Positions 25,540 through 35,204 of a stretch of DNA of 64,000 bases are shown one piece after another. Origin of the DNA: Caballeronia sp. SEWSISQ10-4 2 (GTDB taxonomy: Bacteria; Pseudomonadota; Gammaproteobacteria; Burkholderiales; Burkholderiaceae); contig NZ_JALPRJ010000023.1 of NCBI RefSeq assembly GCF_030464885.1, positions 1 through 64,000 of the forward strand. Reading direction: 5' to 3'. The notes below the pieces were generated by a model. It was given only the letters and a program-made list of their open reading frames with translations. It was not told the origin of the DNA and made no database searches. A program made the position numbers and the translations under genes. Position 1 is the stretch's first letter. Every line of letters starts with the position of its first letter.

Positions 25540-27906
25540 TCAGGCTGGGACTTCGTCGTCCTCGCGTTGTGCCCGTGCGCCGCTACTATCTACGGCAAGG
25601 CTGTCCGGCAGGCACACAATGGTCTCGAACCGGCGGAACTCCGCGCCCTGATGGTCGTCGGTAAAGCGCAATCGGATGCCACCGTTCTCACGCTTGAGGA
25701 AGTCGCGCACGGCGTCCATGCCTACACCACGGCCCGACACTTCCGTGACATTCTCCGCAGTCGAGAATCCCGGACGGAAGATGAGGTCGGCGATCTCTTC
25801 ATCGCTGGTCTTGTCGTCGCGGCCGATCCAGCCCCGTTCAATGGCGATGTTGCGAATCCTGCCTAAAGCCAGGCCACGCCCATCGTCTTTCAGCGTGATG
25901 CACAGCGCTTCGTCGTCCAGGTCAACGTCGATATCGATCGTGCCGCCCGATGTCTTGCCTTGGGCCGTGCGCACTTCAGGCGTTTCGATGCCGTGGTCCA
26001 TGGAATTGCGCAGCAGATGCATGAACACGTTCTTCAGCGTGCCGCTGGCCTGACTGCGCAGCCGGGTGTTGTTGTCATGAATACGCACAACGGGCCCGTC
26101 CTTGCCGAGTTCCCTAGCAAGCGAAGGCAGCGAGTCGAGCACGCCGGCGAGCGCCTGGCCAATGCTTTCGGTTCCGAGCAGACGCAAGGTCTGATGCACT
26201 GAATCGCGCATCGCAATCAGGTCCTCGGGATTGCCTACCTTCATGGATTCCAGCTCACGCAGGCTTTCCTGGATATGCTCGATGTCGATCGTCAGGTATC
26301 GCTCTGCGCTGCCGCTGTTACCCGGTCCCTTGCGGCCCAGGCTGACCTCGTTGATCTCGGCGTAGCTCTCGACTACTTCACGCACGCGCGCCAGGCCTTG
26401 CGCCAATCCCTCCTGATTCCACGACCGCTGCGAGTCGGGCTGGCGCAGTTCGTCGTAGCTCTGCTCCGTCTCATGGACGATGTCCGTCAGGTACTGAAGG
26501 CTATAGGTGCGCGCGTTGCCCTTGATCGTATGCATGTTGCGGAACAGCTCGGCAATAGCGTCGCTGTTCGCTTGCGGGTGCTCGCGAATGATCCGTTCAT
26601 TCTCGCTGATGAAGCTTGATGAACTTTCGATGAAATGGTGGAACTTCTGCTGGTTGATCGCGAGGATTTCGCCAATCATTTCCAGCCTGCGTTTTTGCTC
26701 GCTGGTCTCCGCGGCCAACGCACGCAGCTCGGTCACGTCGCGCACGCAGAGCATCAGGCGCACGATGGTGTCCGTCTCATCGGTGATGGCGGACCAGCTC
26801 AGGTCGAGGATCTTGATACGGCCGTCCGGCGTGCGCTTCGCGGTTTCACGCACCAGCAGATGCTGATTGAACTCGAAGTTGATGCTGTCCTCTCCGAGGC
26901 ACGCATGGCTTGCCGCGTCTACTTGCGACAGGACATCGGAACCAAGATCGGTATCGGAGAACACCAGGTCCATGAGACTGCGGCCGGCAATGTCCTTGGT
27001 CTCGAAGATCGCTTCGAGATGCGCCGAGTACTCTGCATGAACGACCGCTCCCGACACGACCGTCAGAATGCCCTGCTGCATGTTTTGCAGCATGGCCTGG
27101 ATGTCCGCGGTCTTCTGTTTGAGCAAGGCCGAGTTTTCCTGGATCTTTTCGATCATCCCGTTGAACGCCACGATGGAGTGGCCGATCTCGTCCATCCGCC
27201 CGACGGGCAGGCGGCGTGTAAAGTCCTGGCTGGACGCGATCTCGCTCATCATGGCCTGCATGCGGCTTAGCGGACGCGTGATCTGCCGGTAGAGCAGCGT
27301 GCCGATCAAGGTCAGGAGCACGACCGCGATACCGGTGACAATTGCGATAGCGGTGGTGGTCGTCGCAAGCGTACGGTTGAGCGTCGCGATCGCCTCGTCC
27401 TTCTCGCGGTTCTTCTCGATGCGAAGTGTCTCGACAATACCTTCCAGTTCGTCGCGATACTGAGCGACGTTCGCGAACAGATAAGCCTGCGCGAGCTCGT
27501 TCTTGCCCGCCGCTTTCATCTTCGCCGTGTCGTTGATGGCCGAGAAGTAGTTCTCGAGGCTGTCGTTCGCTTGCGCCACCAGCCCAACCTGCGCGTGGCT
27601 GTGTGCATCTCGTGCTTGCAAGGCGAGGGCCTGTAGCAAGGATGCCTTCTTCGCTTTCAGCGCGTCCTGCGCCTGGGCGACGACGTTGCCGTCCGGCGAA
27701 TAAACGAGCGTCATGGTGGCGAGCTGCACATCCTTGACCTGGGACACCAGGTCGGCGGAAGCCAGTGCGCTGGGCACCACGCCTTCCGTGACCTGCTTCA
27801 CTTCGGACGCGCTATGCCGGGTCTGGTAGATGGCATAACCGCCTATCGCCGATAAAGCGATGAACATCAGGATGACCAATAACGTAATGCGATGACGGAT
27901 AGTCAT
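25540..27906 (-). CDS. Membrane-bound CheA-like histidine kinase (HAMP-PAS-Hpt-HATPase)
   Basis: The 788-residue protein has a membrane helix at about 8-27, a helical periplasmic sensor (about 30-185), a second membrane helix, HAMP (RPLSRMQAMMSEI), a PAS-like domain (about 270-385), an Hpt domain with phospho-His459 in RNMHTIKGNARTYS, and a CheA-type ATPase: FMHLLRNSMDHGIETPE (N box), DDGRGL (G1), RGVGMDAV (G2). It lacks the CheW-like P5 domain by which CheA joins receptors and CheW. GGAG precedes the ATG. It is the first gene of a five-gene operon with MCP-like, two CheX-like and CheY proteins, so it combines sensor and kinase roles in one chain. Confidence 0.9.
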   Translation of the reverse strand: MTIRHRITLLVILMFIALSAIGGYAIYQTRHSASEVKQVTEGVVPSALASADLVSQVKDVQLATMTLVYSPDGNVVAQAQDALKAKKASLLQALALQARDAHSHAQVGLVAQANDSLENYFSAINDTAKMKAAGKNELAQAYLFANVAQYRDELEGIVETLRIEKNREKDEAIATLNRTLATTTTAIAIVTGIAVVLLTLIGTLLYRQITRPLSRMQAMMSEIASSQDFTRRLPVGRMDEIGHSIVAFNGMIEKIQENSALLKQKTADIQAMLQNMQQGILTVVSGAVVHAEYSAHLEAIFETKDIAGRSLMDLVFSDTDLGSDVLSQVDAASHACLGEDSINFEFNQHLLVRETAKRTPDGRIKILDLSWSAITDETDTIVRLMLCVRDVTELRALAAETSEQKRRLEMIGEILAINQQKFHHFIESSSSFISENERIIREHPQANSDAIAELFRNMHTIKGNARTYSLQYLTDIVHETEQSYDELRQPDSQRSWNQEGLAQGLARVREVVESYAEINEVSLGRKGPGNSGSAERYLTIDIEHIQESLRELESMKVGNPEDLIAMRDSVHQTLRLLGTESIGQALAGVLDSLPSLARELGKDGPVVRIHDNNTRLRSQASGTLKNVFMHLLRNSMDHGIETPEVRTAQGKTSGGTIDIDVDLDDEALCITLKDDGRGLALGRIRNIAIERGWIGRDDKTSDEEIADLIFRPGFSTAENVTEVSGRGVGMDAVRDFLKRENGGIRLRFTDDHQGAEFRRFETIVCLPDSLAVDSSGARAQREDDEVPA

Positions 27907-28470
27907 TTGAGAAACTCCCCGGGCTAAACTGGTGTATCGAGCCCCGACTAAGATCAGGTCGATCTAGTGAAATGCGTGGTTCTTTAAGAGACTCGAATAG
28001 TGTGGATTTAATGTTACTAATCCGTGACCGGTAGCGAAAATAACGTGGTTTCCCCTGATGCCCCTTGTCAGGCGCGGTAAGGAAGCTGTTCTTCTTTAAC
28101 GAAGAAATTGAATATGGAAAAAGCCCTAAAGTTTTTTAAAATGCGGCCGTTAACATCCGGCTATTAAAAAATATCTAAAGCATTAAAAAATGACTTAGCG
28201 TTTTTCAAGAGCGCCGCTAAGCGTGCCTAAGGGAACGTAATTAGGGAACGCAATTTCAAACGGCATATCAGGCGAACTAAATTCGCTTTAGCGCACGGCG
28301 CGCTCGCAGGCCATCATCTACGTATAACTAAAAGGAATCGCCTCATCAACTATTTTCACTAGACGGGTATCGCTGGATTGCACAGACTCTGTCTCCAACC
28401 GTTTCGGCAAGTGCTCGAAGCGGGAGTGCCTCACATAAAAAGTGCCTGAAGGCCAACACTGGAGGAGACG
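27907..28470. other. AT-rich divergent promoter region
   Basis: This gap of about 560 bases separates the leftward chemosensory operon from the rightward MFS gene. The part at 28080-28280 is AT-rich, with homopolymer T and A runs and a short direct repeat AGGGAACG (near 28220 and 28240). It must contain promoters for both units. No coding frame or precise operator is supported. Confidence 0.5.
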
Positions 28471-29784
28471 ATGTTCCATCGACCCAAAGTCAGTCGATCG
28501 ATACTCGCGATCATGTGCGCGATGTCGTTCATCATGTACCTGGATCGTGTGAATCTCTCGGCGGCTGCCGGCGTGATTCGCGACGACCTGTATCTCACCA
28601 ATACCGACGTCGGTCTCGTCTTCGCGGCCTTTGCCTACACCTACGCGATCTGCCAGGTGATCGGCGGCTGGCTAAGCGATCGCTTCGGTGCAAAGACCAC
28701 GCTGATCATCTGTGCGTCCATCTGGATCGTCGCCACGGTGGCGACCGGTTTCGCGGGCGGTGTCGTCACGCTGTTCTGCGCGCGGATGCTGCTGGGCGTT
28801 GGTGAGGGCGCGGCGCTGCCTGCGCAGGCGCGTGCGTTGACGAACTGGTTCCCGGCGGAAAAGCGCGGTTTTGTGCAGGGCCTCACGCACTCCTTCTCGC
28901 GTCTCGGCAATGCGCTGACGCCACCGCTGATCGCGCTGCTGGTGGCGTTCGCATCATGGCGTGCGTCGTTCTTCCTGGTCGGTGTGCTGACTGCCGTCTG
29001 GGTGTGCGTCTATGCGTGGTATTTCACCGATAACCCGCGCAAACATCGACACATGACGGCCGATGAAGCCCTGGGTTTGCCACCCGAAGGCAAGGTCGTG
29101 GTTGAAAAGACTCACGCGCCGGTTCCGTGGCGGCGGCTGCTCAAGCGCATCGGTCCAACGATGATGGTGTACTTCTGCTACGGCTGGACCGGCTGGCTAT
29201 TCTTCACGTGGTTGCCGACGTTCTTCATGCATGGCCGTGGCCTCGATCTGAAAAGCTCCGCTCTTTTTTCGGCCGGCGTGTTCCTTTCGGGCGTGGTCGG
29301 CAATACGGCCGGCGGCGTGCTGAGCGACCGGATATTGAAGCGCACGGGCAACGTGGTCAGTGCACGGCGCAATGTCATCATCGGTGCGTTTCTCGGGGCG
29401 CTCGTGTTCCTCGCGCCGGTGTTATTCGTGAAGTCGCTGCCGGTCATGGCTGCCTCCATGAGCCTGTCGTTCTTCTTCCTGGAGATGACCATCGGGCCCA
29501 TCTGGGCAGTGCCGATGGACATTACGCCGAAGCACGTGGGGATTGCGAGCGGTCTGGTGAATGCGGGGTCTGCGGTGGCGGGAATCTTCTCGCCTATCGT
29601 GTTCGGATTCGTGGTGGATCACACGGGAAGCTGGACGTTACCCTTTGCGGGCTCGGTCGGGCTGCTCGCCATAGGCATAGTGATGACGTTTTTCATGCGC
29701 CCGGATATCGCGCTCGATACGGGCGCCGATCATGACGATGAAACCGTCGCGCACGAGATGACACTTGCCGATCGCCTGAGGTAG
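28471..29784 (+). CDS. MFS transporter, anion:cation symporter (ACS) family
   Basis: The 437-residue protein has 12 predicted membrane helices. It has the MFS loop 2-3 signature GGWLSDRFGAKTTLIIC and ACS features near the N-terminus (MYLDRVNLSAAAGVIRDDL), as in hexuronate, galactonate and glucarate carriers. A GGAGGAG lies just before the ATG. It ends one base before the convergent LysR gene and precedes the dehydratase/PdxA-like genes, so it probably imports their sugar-acid substrate. The substrate itself cannot be named. Confidence 0.92.
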   Translation: MFHRPKVSRSILAIMCAMSFIMYLDRVNLSAAAGVIRDDLYLTNTDVGLVFAAFAYTYAICQVIGGWLSDRFGAKTTLIICASIWIVATVATGFAGGVVTLFCARMLLGVGEGAALPAQARALTNWFPAEKRGFVQGLTHSFSRLGNALTPPLIALLVAFASWRASFFLVGVLTAVWVCVYAWYFTDNPRKHRHMTADEALGLPPEGKVVVEKTHAPVPWRRLLKRIGPTMMVYFCYGWTGWLFFTWLPTFFMHGRGLDLKSSALFSAGVFLSGVVGNTAGGVLSDRILKRTGNVVSARRNVIIGAFLGALVFLAPVLFVKSLPVMAASMSLSFFFLEMTIGPIWAVPMDITPKHVGIASGLVNAGSAVAGIFSPIVFGFVVDHTGSWTLPFAGSVGLLAIGIVMTFFMRPDIALDTGADHDDETVAHEMTLADRLR

Positions 29785-29785
29785 C

Positions 29786-30709
29786 TCAAGCACCGCGAAT
29801 GGCATCGATCACGAGTTGAGTCGCCGGTCTGATCCGGCGATTCTTTCTAAGGATCAGCCCATAGGGTGCGAGCCGTCCACGTAATGGCGTCGGCAGCGAG
29901 GTCATGGTCTTCAGCGCGACGTAGTACTGCGCCACCGAACTTGGCAATACCGCGAGCATGTCCGAGTCGCGCAACAGCGAGAGCGTGGTGAGGATCGACG
30001 AGGTCTCGACCGTGCTGACAGGTGGCGCGACGCGTGACTCGCGAAAGGTCTGGTCGATGATCTGTCGCATCGGGCTTGGATGCGGCTGGACGATCCACGG
30101 ATATTGCGCCAGCTCCGCAAGCTTCGGCCGTACTGTAGCGTTCGCAGCGGGATGGTCCGGCCGCGCGACAATCGACAAAGCCTCTTCCGACAAGGTTTCG
30201 AAACTCAGATCCAGCGCCGGAAACCCGTCTGGAATCCGCCCGATCACGATATCGAGCTGGTCTTGCTGCAAGGCTTGCACGAGCACGTCGCTGGTATCGA
30301 TCTGCACGGAAATCTGCAGGCGCGGATGCGCCGCTTTCAACGACACAATGGCCCGCGTCAGCAGTTCCGGCGCAGGGGCCATCACAGCGCCGATGCGCAC
30401 CTTGCCGATATCTCCGGCCTCGATTGCCGCCAGTTCCTCGCGCAGTTCGTCGAGGTCTTCGAACACCACGCGCGCATAACGCATCACGGCCTCGCCGAAG
30501 ATGGTCGGCTCCATGCCGCGCGCGTGCCTCACGAAGAGCGACACGCCGACAGTGTCTTCCAGTTCCTGGAGCGCCTTGGTCGCTGCGGGTTGCGTCATTG
30601 CGAGTTCGTCGGCGGCGCGCCTGAGCGATTCGGTTTCCGACAGCGCCACCATGAGTTGCAGGTGGCGCAGGCGCAAGCGTTTGCGGATGGTCGAGGCGGG
30701 CGCGATCAT
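29786..30709 (-). CDS. LysR-family regulator, GbpR-like
   Basis: The 307-residue protein has an N-terminal winged HTH (LRHLQLMVALSETESLRRAA, then MTQPAATKALQELEDTVGV) and an effector-binding domain typical of the GbpR/CbbR-like LysR group that governs sugar and sugar-acid genes. It is divergent from the enolase-superfamily dehydratase at 30931 and convergent with the MFS gene. A dyad in the shared upstream region (30766-30784) may be its site. Confidence 0.92.
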   Translation of the reverse strand: MIAPASTIRKRLRLRHLQLMVALSETESLRRAADELAMTQPAATKALQELEDTVGVSLFVRHARGMEPTIFGEAVMRYARVVFEDLDELREELAAIEAGDIGKVRIGAVMAPAPELLTRAIVSLKAAHPRLQISVQIDTSDVLVQALQQDQLDIVIGRIPDGFPALDLSFETLSEEALSIVARPDHPAANATVRPKLAELAQYPWIVQPHPSPMRQIIDQTFRESRVAPPVSTVETSSILTTLSLLRDSDMLAVLPSSVAQYYVALKTMTSLPTPLRGRLAPYGLILRKNRRIRPATQLVIDAIRGA

Positions 30710-30765
30710 GCGAGCGATAACTCCAGGGAATAGAGCGATGCGATTAATTCAGTAGTCAGTTATCG

Positions 30766-30784
30766 CGTAGTTTCGCACACTACG
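30766..30784. promoter_or_regulatory. Candidate LysR operator upstream of dehydratase gene
   Basis: CGTAGT-N7-ACTACG is a perfect inverted repeat about 57 bases ahead of the LysR start codon and 146 before the dehydratase start. It also matches the T-N11-A layout of LysR sites. Inferred from position. Confidence 0.5.
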
Positions 30785-30930
30785 GGTATCCAACGACACG
30801 CACAAAAACCCTCAATTGAGCGAGCCGCGTGCTACGCAGTGCAGCGGTTCCATCGAGATCGATATCGATTCCACAGCAGCGCTTGGCGAACAACGGTCGA
30901 GCCACTAACTTCTTCGAGGAGAGTCAGAGC

Positions 30931-32106
30931 ATGAAAATCAAACATATCCGCACGCGTGTCTTTGAATGGAATGGCAAGGTCGTGCCGCCACAGGCGCATT
31001 TCTGCACCAACGCCGTGGACATTCTCTACGAGCGCGGCGACGCGATGGGTTCGTTCCGCTTTCACGGCTGGCTCGTGGTGGAAGTGGAGTGCGACGACGG
31101 CACCATCGGCATCGGCAACTGTGCGCTTGCGCCGCGCATTGCCAAGCAGATCGTCGACGAATACCTTGCACCTATCGCGATTGGCGAAGATCCGTTCGAC
31201 AATGAATATATCTGGCAGAAGATGTACCGGCGTACGCACGCATGGGGCCGCAAAGGGATTGGCATGGCCGCGATCTCGGCAGTGGACATCGCCTTGTGGG
31301 ACATCATGGGCAAGGCGGTGAAGAAGCCGGTGTTCAAGCTGCTCGGCGGCCGCACAAAGGAGAAGATCTGGTGCTATGCGTCGAAGCTTTACAACAACGA
31401 CGACCGCGACGTGTTCCTGGCCGAAGCGCAAAGTTATCTCGACCAGGGTTTCACCGCGATGAAAATGCGCTTCGGCTACGGTCCGAAGGACGGACCGAAG
31501 GGCATGGCGAAGAACCTGGAACAAGTACGGCTGTTGCGTGAACTGGCCGGTGGCGACATCGACATCATGGTCGAATGCTACATGGGCTGGACGCTCGAAT
31601 ACGCGCGCCGCATGTTGCCGCGTCTCGCCGAATTCAATCCGCGCTGGATCGAGGAGCCCGTGATCGGCGACGACATCGAGGGTTATCAGGAACTGAAGAA
31701 GATGAACATCATTCCTGTGTCGGGCGGAGAACACGAATTCACGAGCTATGGTTTCAAGGACCTGCTCGAACGCCGCGCGGTGGATGTGATCCAGTACGAC
31801 ACCAACCGCGTAGGGGGCATCACGGCTGCACGCAAGATCAACGCAATGGCGGAAGCGTGGTCGGTGCCGGTGATCCCGCATGCGGGCCAGATGCATAATT
31901 ATCACCTGACCATGTCGAGCATCGCGAGCCCGATGTCCGAATTTTTTCCGGTATTCGATGTTGAAGTGGGCAACGAGTTGTTCTACTACATCTTCGAAGG
32001 CGAGCCGCAACCGGAGAACGGTTTCCTGCAACTCTCCGACGAGACGCCGGGACTCGGCATCACCCTGAGCGACAAGTATCTCGACGACTTCAACATCATC
32101 GAGTGA
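30931..32106 (+). CDS. Enolase-superfamily sugar-acid dehydratase (rhamnonate dehydratase-like)
   Basis: The 391-residue protein is a mandelate-racemase-group enolase member. The substrate Lys region is [18 protein letters not shown], the metal ligands are in [18 protein letters not shown] and SGGEHEF, and the general base His is in [11 protein letters not shown]. Dehydratases of this type remove water from an aldonate to give a 2-keto-3-deoxy acid. It resembles the L-rhamnonate dehydratase subgroup, but exact substrate is unproven. GAGGAGAG precedes the ATG. The pdxA-like gene follows 39 bases later in the same operon. Confidence 0.88.
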   Translation: MKIKHIRTRVFEWNGKVVPPQAHFCTNAVDILYERGDAMGSFRFHGWLVVEVECDDGTIGIGNCALAPRIAKQIVDEYLAPIAIGEDPFDNEYIWQKMYRRTHAWGRKGIGMAAISAVDIALWDIMGKAVKKPVFKLLGGRTKEKIWCYASKLYNNDDRDVFLAEAQSYLDQGFTAMKMRFGYGPKDGPKGMAKNLEQVRLLRELAGGDIDIMVECYMGWTLEYARRMLPRLAEFNPRWIEEPVIGDDIEGYQELKKMNIIPVSGGEHEFTSYGFKDLLERRAVDVIQYDTNRVGGITAARKINAMAEAWSVPVIPHAGQMHNYHLTMSSIASPMSEFFPVFDVEVGNELFYYIFEGEPQPENGFLQLSDETPGLGITLSDKYLDDFNIIE

Positions 32107-32145
32107 CTCGATCTGCGCCGCACACATTAAACATACGGAAATCGC

Positions 32146-33147
32146 ATGACACCTCGTATTGCAGTATTGCTTGGCGACCCTGCCGGAATCGGCCCCGAAC
32201 TCATCGCGCGTTTGCTCGCGAAACCCGAGAACCGGGCGCGGGCCGATCTGCTCATCATTGGTGACCGGCGTGAGCTTGAGACGGGCATGGAGATCGCGGG
32301 ACAGCGCTTCGAATACACCGTCGTCGACAATGAGCAAACCGCGGCAACAGGCAGCGGCACACCGTCGCTCATCGACTTTCGTCTGTCCGATGACGTTCCT
32401 TATGAACGCGCTATTTCCACCGAGCGCGGCGGTCGCTATAGCCTCGACGCATTCAAGCAGGCACTCGCCTTGACGAAGGCAAATCGCACGCAAGGCATGC
32501 TGTTCGCGCCGGTCAACAAGACCTCGCTGCATATGGCGGGCATGGAGACCAGCGACGAGATGGAGTGGTTCGCGAGACAACTCGGTTACACCGGCGCGTT
32601 CTGCGAGTTCAACGTGCTCGACGAACTGTGGACCTCGCGCGTGACCTCTCACATGGCGTTGAAAGACGTAAGCGCGAAGCTCTCGGCCGAGCGGATCATC
32701 GGCGCGGTGCGGCTGATTCACGACGGGCTCAAGCGCGCGGGTAACCCGAACCCGCGCATCGCGGTGTGCGGCTTTAATCCGCATAACGGCGACAACGGGG
32801 CATTCGGTCGCGAGGAGATCGACGTGATCGCACCGGCTGTCGGCGAAGCGCGCAAGCTCGGTTACGACGCTCAAGGCCCTTTCCCGGCCGATACCATCTT
32901 CGTGCGCGCTCGCGACCAGAAAGCGTTCGACGGTGTGGTCACGATGTACCACGACCAAGGCCAGATCGCGATGAAGCTGATGGGTTTCTGGCGCGGCGTC
33001 ACAGTGCACGGCGGCTTGCCGGTGCCCATAGCAACACCCGCACACGGCACGGCGTTCGATATCCACGGCAAGGGTCGCGCGGATGTGGGCGCGACGCAGA
33101 AGGCGTTCGATATCGTCACGCAGATGGCGCTTGCGCGGATGGGCTGA
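32146..33147 (+). CDS. PdxA-family NAD-dependent 4-phosphate dehydrogenase (PdxA2-like)
   Basis: The 333-residue protein belongs to the PdxA superfamily: N-terminal IAVLLGDPAGIGPELIARLL, metal-His sites in TSHMALKDV and YHDQGQIAMKLMG, and C-terminal HGTAFDIHGKGRAD. Besides pyridoxal synthesis, PdxA2-type members oxidise 4-phospho-threonate or -erythronate in sugar-acid catabolism. The pairing with a dehydratase, MFS transporter and LysR, and the absence of ksgA/surA neighbours, favour the catabolic role. No DUF1537 kinase gene is nearby, which such pathways usually need. Confidence 0.88.
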   Translation: MTPRIAVLLGDPAGIGPELIARLLAKPENRARADLLIIGDRRELETGMEIAGQRFEYTVVDNEQTAATGSGTPSLIDFRLSDDVPYERAISTERGGRYSLDAFKQALALTKANRTQGMLFAPVNKTSLHMAGMETSDEMEWFARQLGYTGAFCEFNVLDELWTSRVTSHMALKDVSAKLSAERIIGAVRLIHDGLKRAGNPNPRIAVCGFNPHNGDNGAFGREEIDVIAPAVGEARKLGYDAQGPFPADTIFVRARDQKAFDGVVTMYHDQGQIAMKLMGFWRGVTVHGGLPVPIATPAHGTAFDIHGKGRADVGATQKAFDIVTQMALARMG

Positions 33148-33239
33148 CACTTAAAGGCAATGGTCGCAGACCGCACGAGTGGCTAGCACTGTTTCATGAC
33201 AATGCGGTCGCGTTGTACGGGCTGTGACGAGGCAGAGCT

Positions 33240-34196
33240 TTACACGCAATGCAGCGAAGTCAGTGTAGTCCTGACCGCTTTGTCCCAAGGCGTGTGCGGT
33301 TCCTCTCCCAGCGTTTCCAGCAGCGAAGAATTCTCCATGCGTATAGGCTCTTTCCACAGATAACGCATCTCCCGCATCTCGCGGAACATCTCCGAGAATG
33401 GTGACATCACGGGCAACACCCACCAGGGAAACGCACGCACCTTGAGGTCGAACCGATCGACACACCGTTTGATTGCACCGACCATCCGGGTGCCGTCGGC
33501 ATCCCAGTGGCCCAGCATATGGTAGGTCGCGAAGGCTGGCAGCCGATGCTCCTGTTCGATCAGACGTACCATGGTTTGCGCCACATCCGGTACATAGGCC
33601 CACTGATGTCCGATGCCAACCTTGCCCGGGTAGAACATGGCGCGAACGGGCTTGCCCGGTTTGACGAGACCTCCCGAGAACCAGCTATTGCCGTTACTGC
33701 CGGGTCCAAAAAAATCGCCTGCCCGCACAACGAGACTGCGTACTCCCTCCGAGCTTGCCGCTTGCAGGCGGCGTTCCAGCTCGACGCGGATCGCACCCTT
33801 ATGCGTGAGTGGTTCCTGAGACGACGATTCGCGCAACACTGGAAACGCGTTCGGGCCATAGTTATAAACCGTGCCGGGCAGCACGATCCTCGCGCCCGAG
33901 GCGCTCGCGGCCACGATCGTGTTGTCGATCATGGGCAACACGAGCCCGGCCCAGTTGCGATACCCGGGCGGGTTGACTGCGTGAACAATAAGCTGCGCGC
34001 CGGCCGCAGCCGCGATGACGTCCTCACGAATCATTGCGTCGCCCCTGAGCCATTCGAAGCGATCGTCGCGTTCTTTCAAGGCGGCGGGATTGCGATGCAA
34101 CGCGCGCACCATCCAGCCTCGAGCAGCAAGTTGCCGCGCGACTTCGCCGCCTATGCTGCCGGTAGCTCCCAAAACCAATGCAATAGCCTGCGTCAT
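33240..34196 (-). CDS. Atypical SDR / NAD(P)-dependent epimerase-like protein
   Basis: The 318-residue protein has an N-terminal cofactor motif IALVLGATGSIGGEVARQLA (GxxGxxG), VHAVNPPGYRNWAG, and a mid-domain GTVYNYGP that replaces the usual catalytic YxxxK. It belongs to the extended or atypical SDR group. It is divergent from the LysR gene at 34289 and likely under its control. Substrate unknown. Confidence 0.9.
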   Translation of the reverse strand: MTQAIALVLGATGSIGGEVARQLAARGWMVRALHRNPAALKERDDRFEWLRGDAMIREDVIAAAAGAQLIVHAVNPPGYRNWAGLVLPMIDNTIVAASASGARIVLPGTVYNYGPNAFPVLRESSSQEPLTHKGAIRVELERRLQAASSEGVRSLVVRAGDFFGPGSNGNSWFSGGLVKPGKPVRAMFYPGKVGIGHQWAYVPDVAQTMVRLIEQEHRLPAFATYHMLGHWDADGTRMVGAIKRCVDRFDLKVRAFPWWVLPVMSPFSEMFREMREMRYLWKEPIRMENSSLLETLGEEPHTPWDKAVRTTLTSLHCV

Positions 34197-34276
34197 ATTT
34201 GCCTCCTTGCTGTAGATGACGATTATTCTTGCGCAGGCGGCGGTTAAATGAAATTATCGATGGCAATAGAGCTGAT

Positions 34277-34290
34277 ATACATTTTTGTAT
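34277..34290. promoter_or_regulatory. Dyad at the LysR start codon
   Basis: ATACA-N4-TGTAT is a perfect inverted repeat that includes the first two bases of the LysR ATG. In this position a bound regulator would block its own translation start or transcription. Assignment is inference. Confidence 0.45.
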
Positions 34291-35185
34291 GACCGAGACC
34301 GAACCGAGCTGGGATTTCTACCGTACTTTCCTGGGTGTGTTGCGCGAGGGTTCGCTCTCCGGCGCGGCGCGTGCGCTCGGGCTGACGCAGCCTACCGTGG
34401 GGCGCCATGTGGATGCGCTTGAACAAGCGCTGGGCTATGCACTTTTTATCCGCACCCAACAGGGTCTTAGTCCCACGCAGGAAGCATTGGCGTTATGGCC
34501 TTTTGCCGAGGCGCTGGAATCGAATAGTGCCGCGTTATTGCGTGCCGCATCGAGCCAGGGAGTGGGGGTGCGCGGCACCATCCGCATCACGGCAAGCGAC
34601 GTCATCAGCGTGGAAGTGTTGCCGCCTATCATCACTGGACTGCATGCCGCTTACCCGGAGCTGGTTATCGAACTGATGCCGTCCAACCGGATTGAAGACC
34701 TGTTGCAGCGTGAAGCGGATATTGCCGTACGGATGCAGCGACCGAGTCAGGGCGTGCTGATCGCGCGCCGGATCGGCGATGTCGAGCTTGGCCTCTATGC
34801 GCACAAGCGTTATCTGGACCGTCGCGGCAAGCCGGCGAGTATCGACGACCTGGCTAACCATGCGCTCATAGGCTTCGACAAGGAAACCGCGTTTATTCGC
34901 AGCATGAAGACGCAGCTACCGGAGCTTCGCCGGGAGAGGATGTCGTTACGCACCGACAGCGACCTGGCTTCGCTCGCGATTTTGAGGGCGGGATTTGGTA
35001 TTGGCGTATGTCAGGTGGGGCTTGCTCGTCGCAACCCTGACTTGATCCGCCTTTTTCCTAAGAAGATTTCGCTTCGGCTCGATACATGGCTGGCCATGCA
35101 TGAGGATCTGCGCGACAACCCGAGTTGCCGGGCCACGTTTGCGGCCCTGGTCGAGGGGCTGGAAAGCTACGTTCACGCGGTTTAG
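34289..35185 (+). CDS. LysR-family transcriptional regulator
   Basis: The 298-residue protein has an HTH (SWDFYRTFLGVLREGSLSGA, then TQPTVGRHVDALEQALG) and an effector domain (ITASDVISVEVLPPIITGLH). It is related to the LysR protein at 4617-5501, and both face an oxidoreductase gene. The start at 34289 gives the standard N-terminus MTETEPSW; the upstream frame is open for 20 more codons but untypical. There is no good ribosome-binding site. It probably regulates the SDR gene at 33240-34196. Confidence 0.92.
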   Translation: MTETEPSWDFYRTFLGVLREGSLSGAARALGLTQPTVGRHVDALEQALGYALFIRTQQGLSPTQEALALWPFAEALESNSAALLRAASSQGVGVRGTIRITASDVISVEVLPPIITGLHAAYPELVIELMPSNRIEDLLQREADIAVRMQRPSQGVLIARRIGDVELGLYAHKRYLDRRGKPASIDDLANHALIGFDKETAFIRSMKTQLPELRRERMSLRTDSDLASLAILRAGFGIGVCQVGLARRNPDLIRLFPKKISLRLDTWLAMHEDLRDNPSCRATFAALVEGLESYVHAV

Positions 35186-35204
35186 CCAAAGTGAGGTTTC
35201 GCTC

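Noticed and set aside
30832..33150. Leftward open frame of 772 codons covering two genes
   Set aside because: It is antisense to the dehydratase and PdxA-like genes, which show clear families and ribosome-binding sites. Long antisense frames are common in high-GC DNA.
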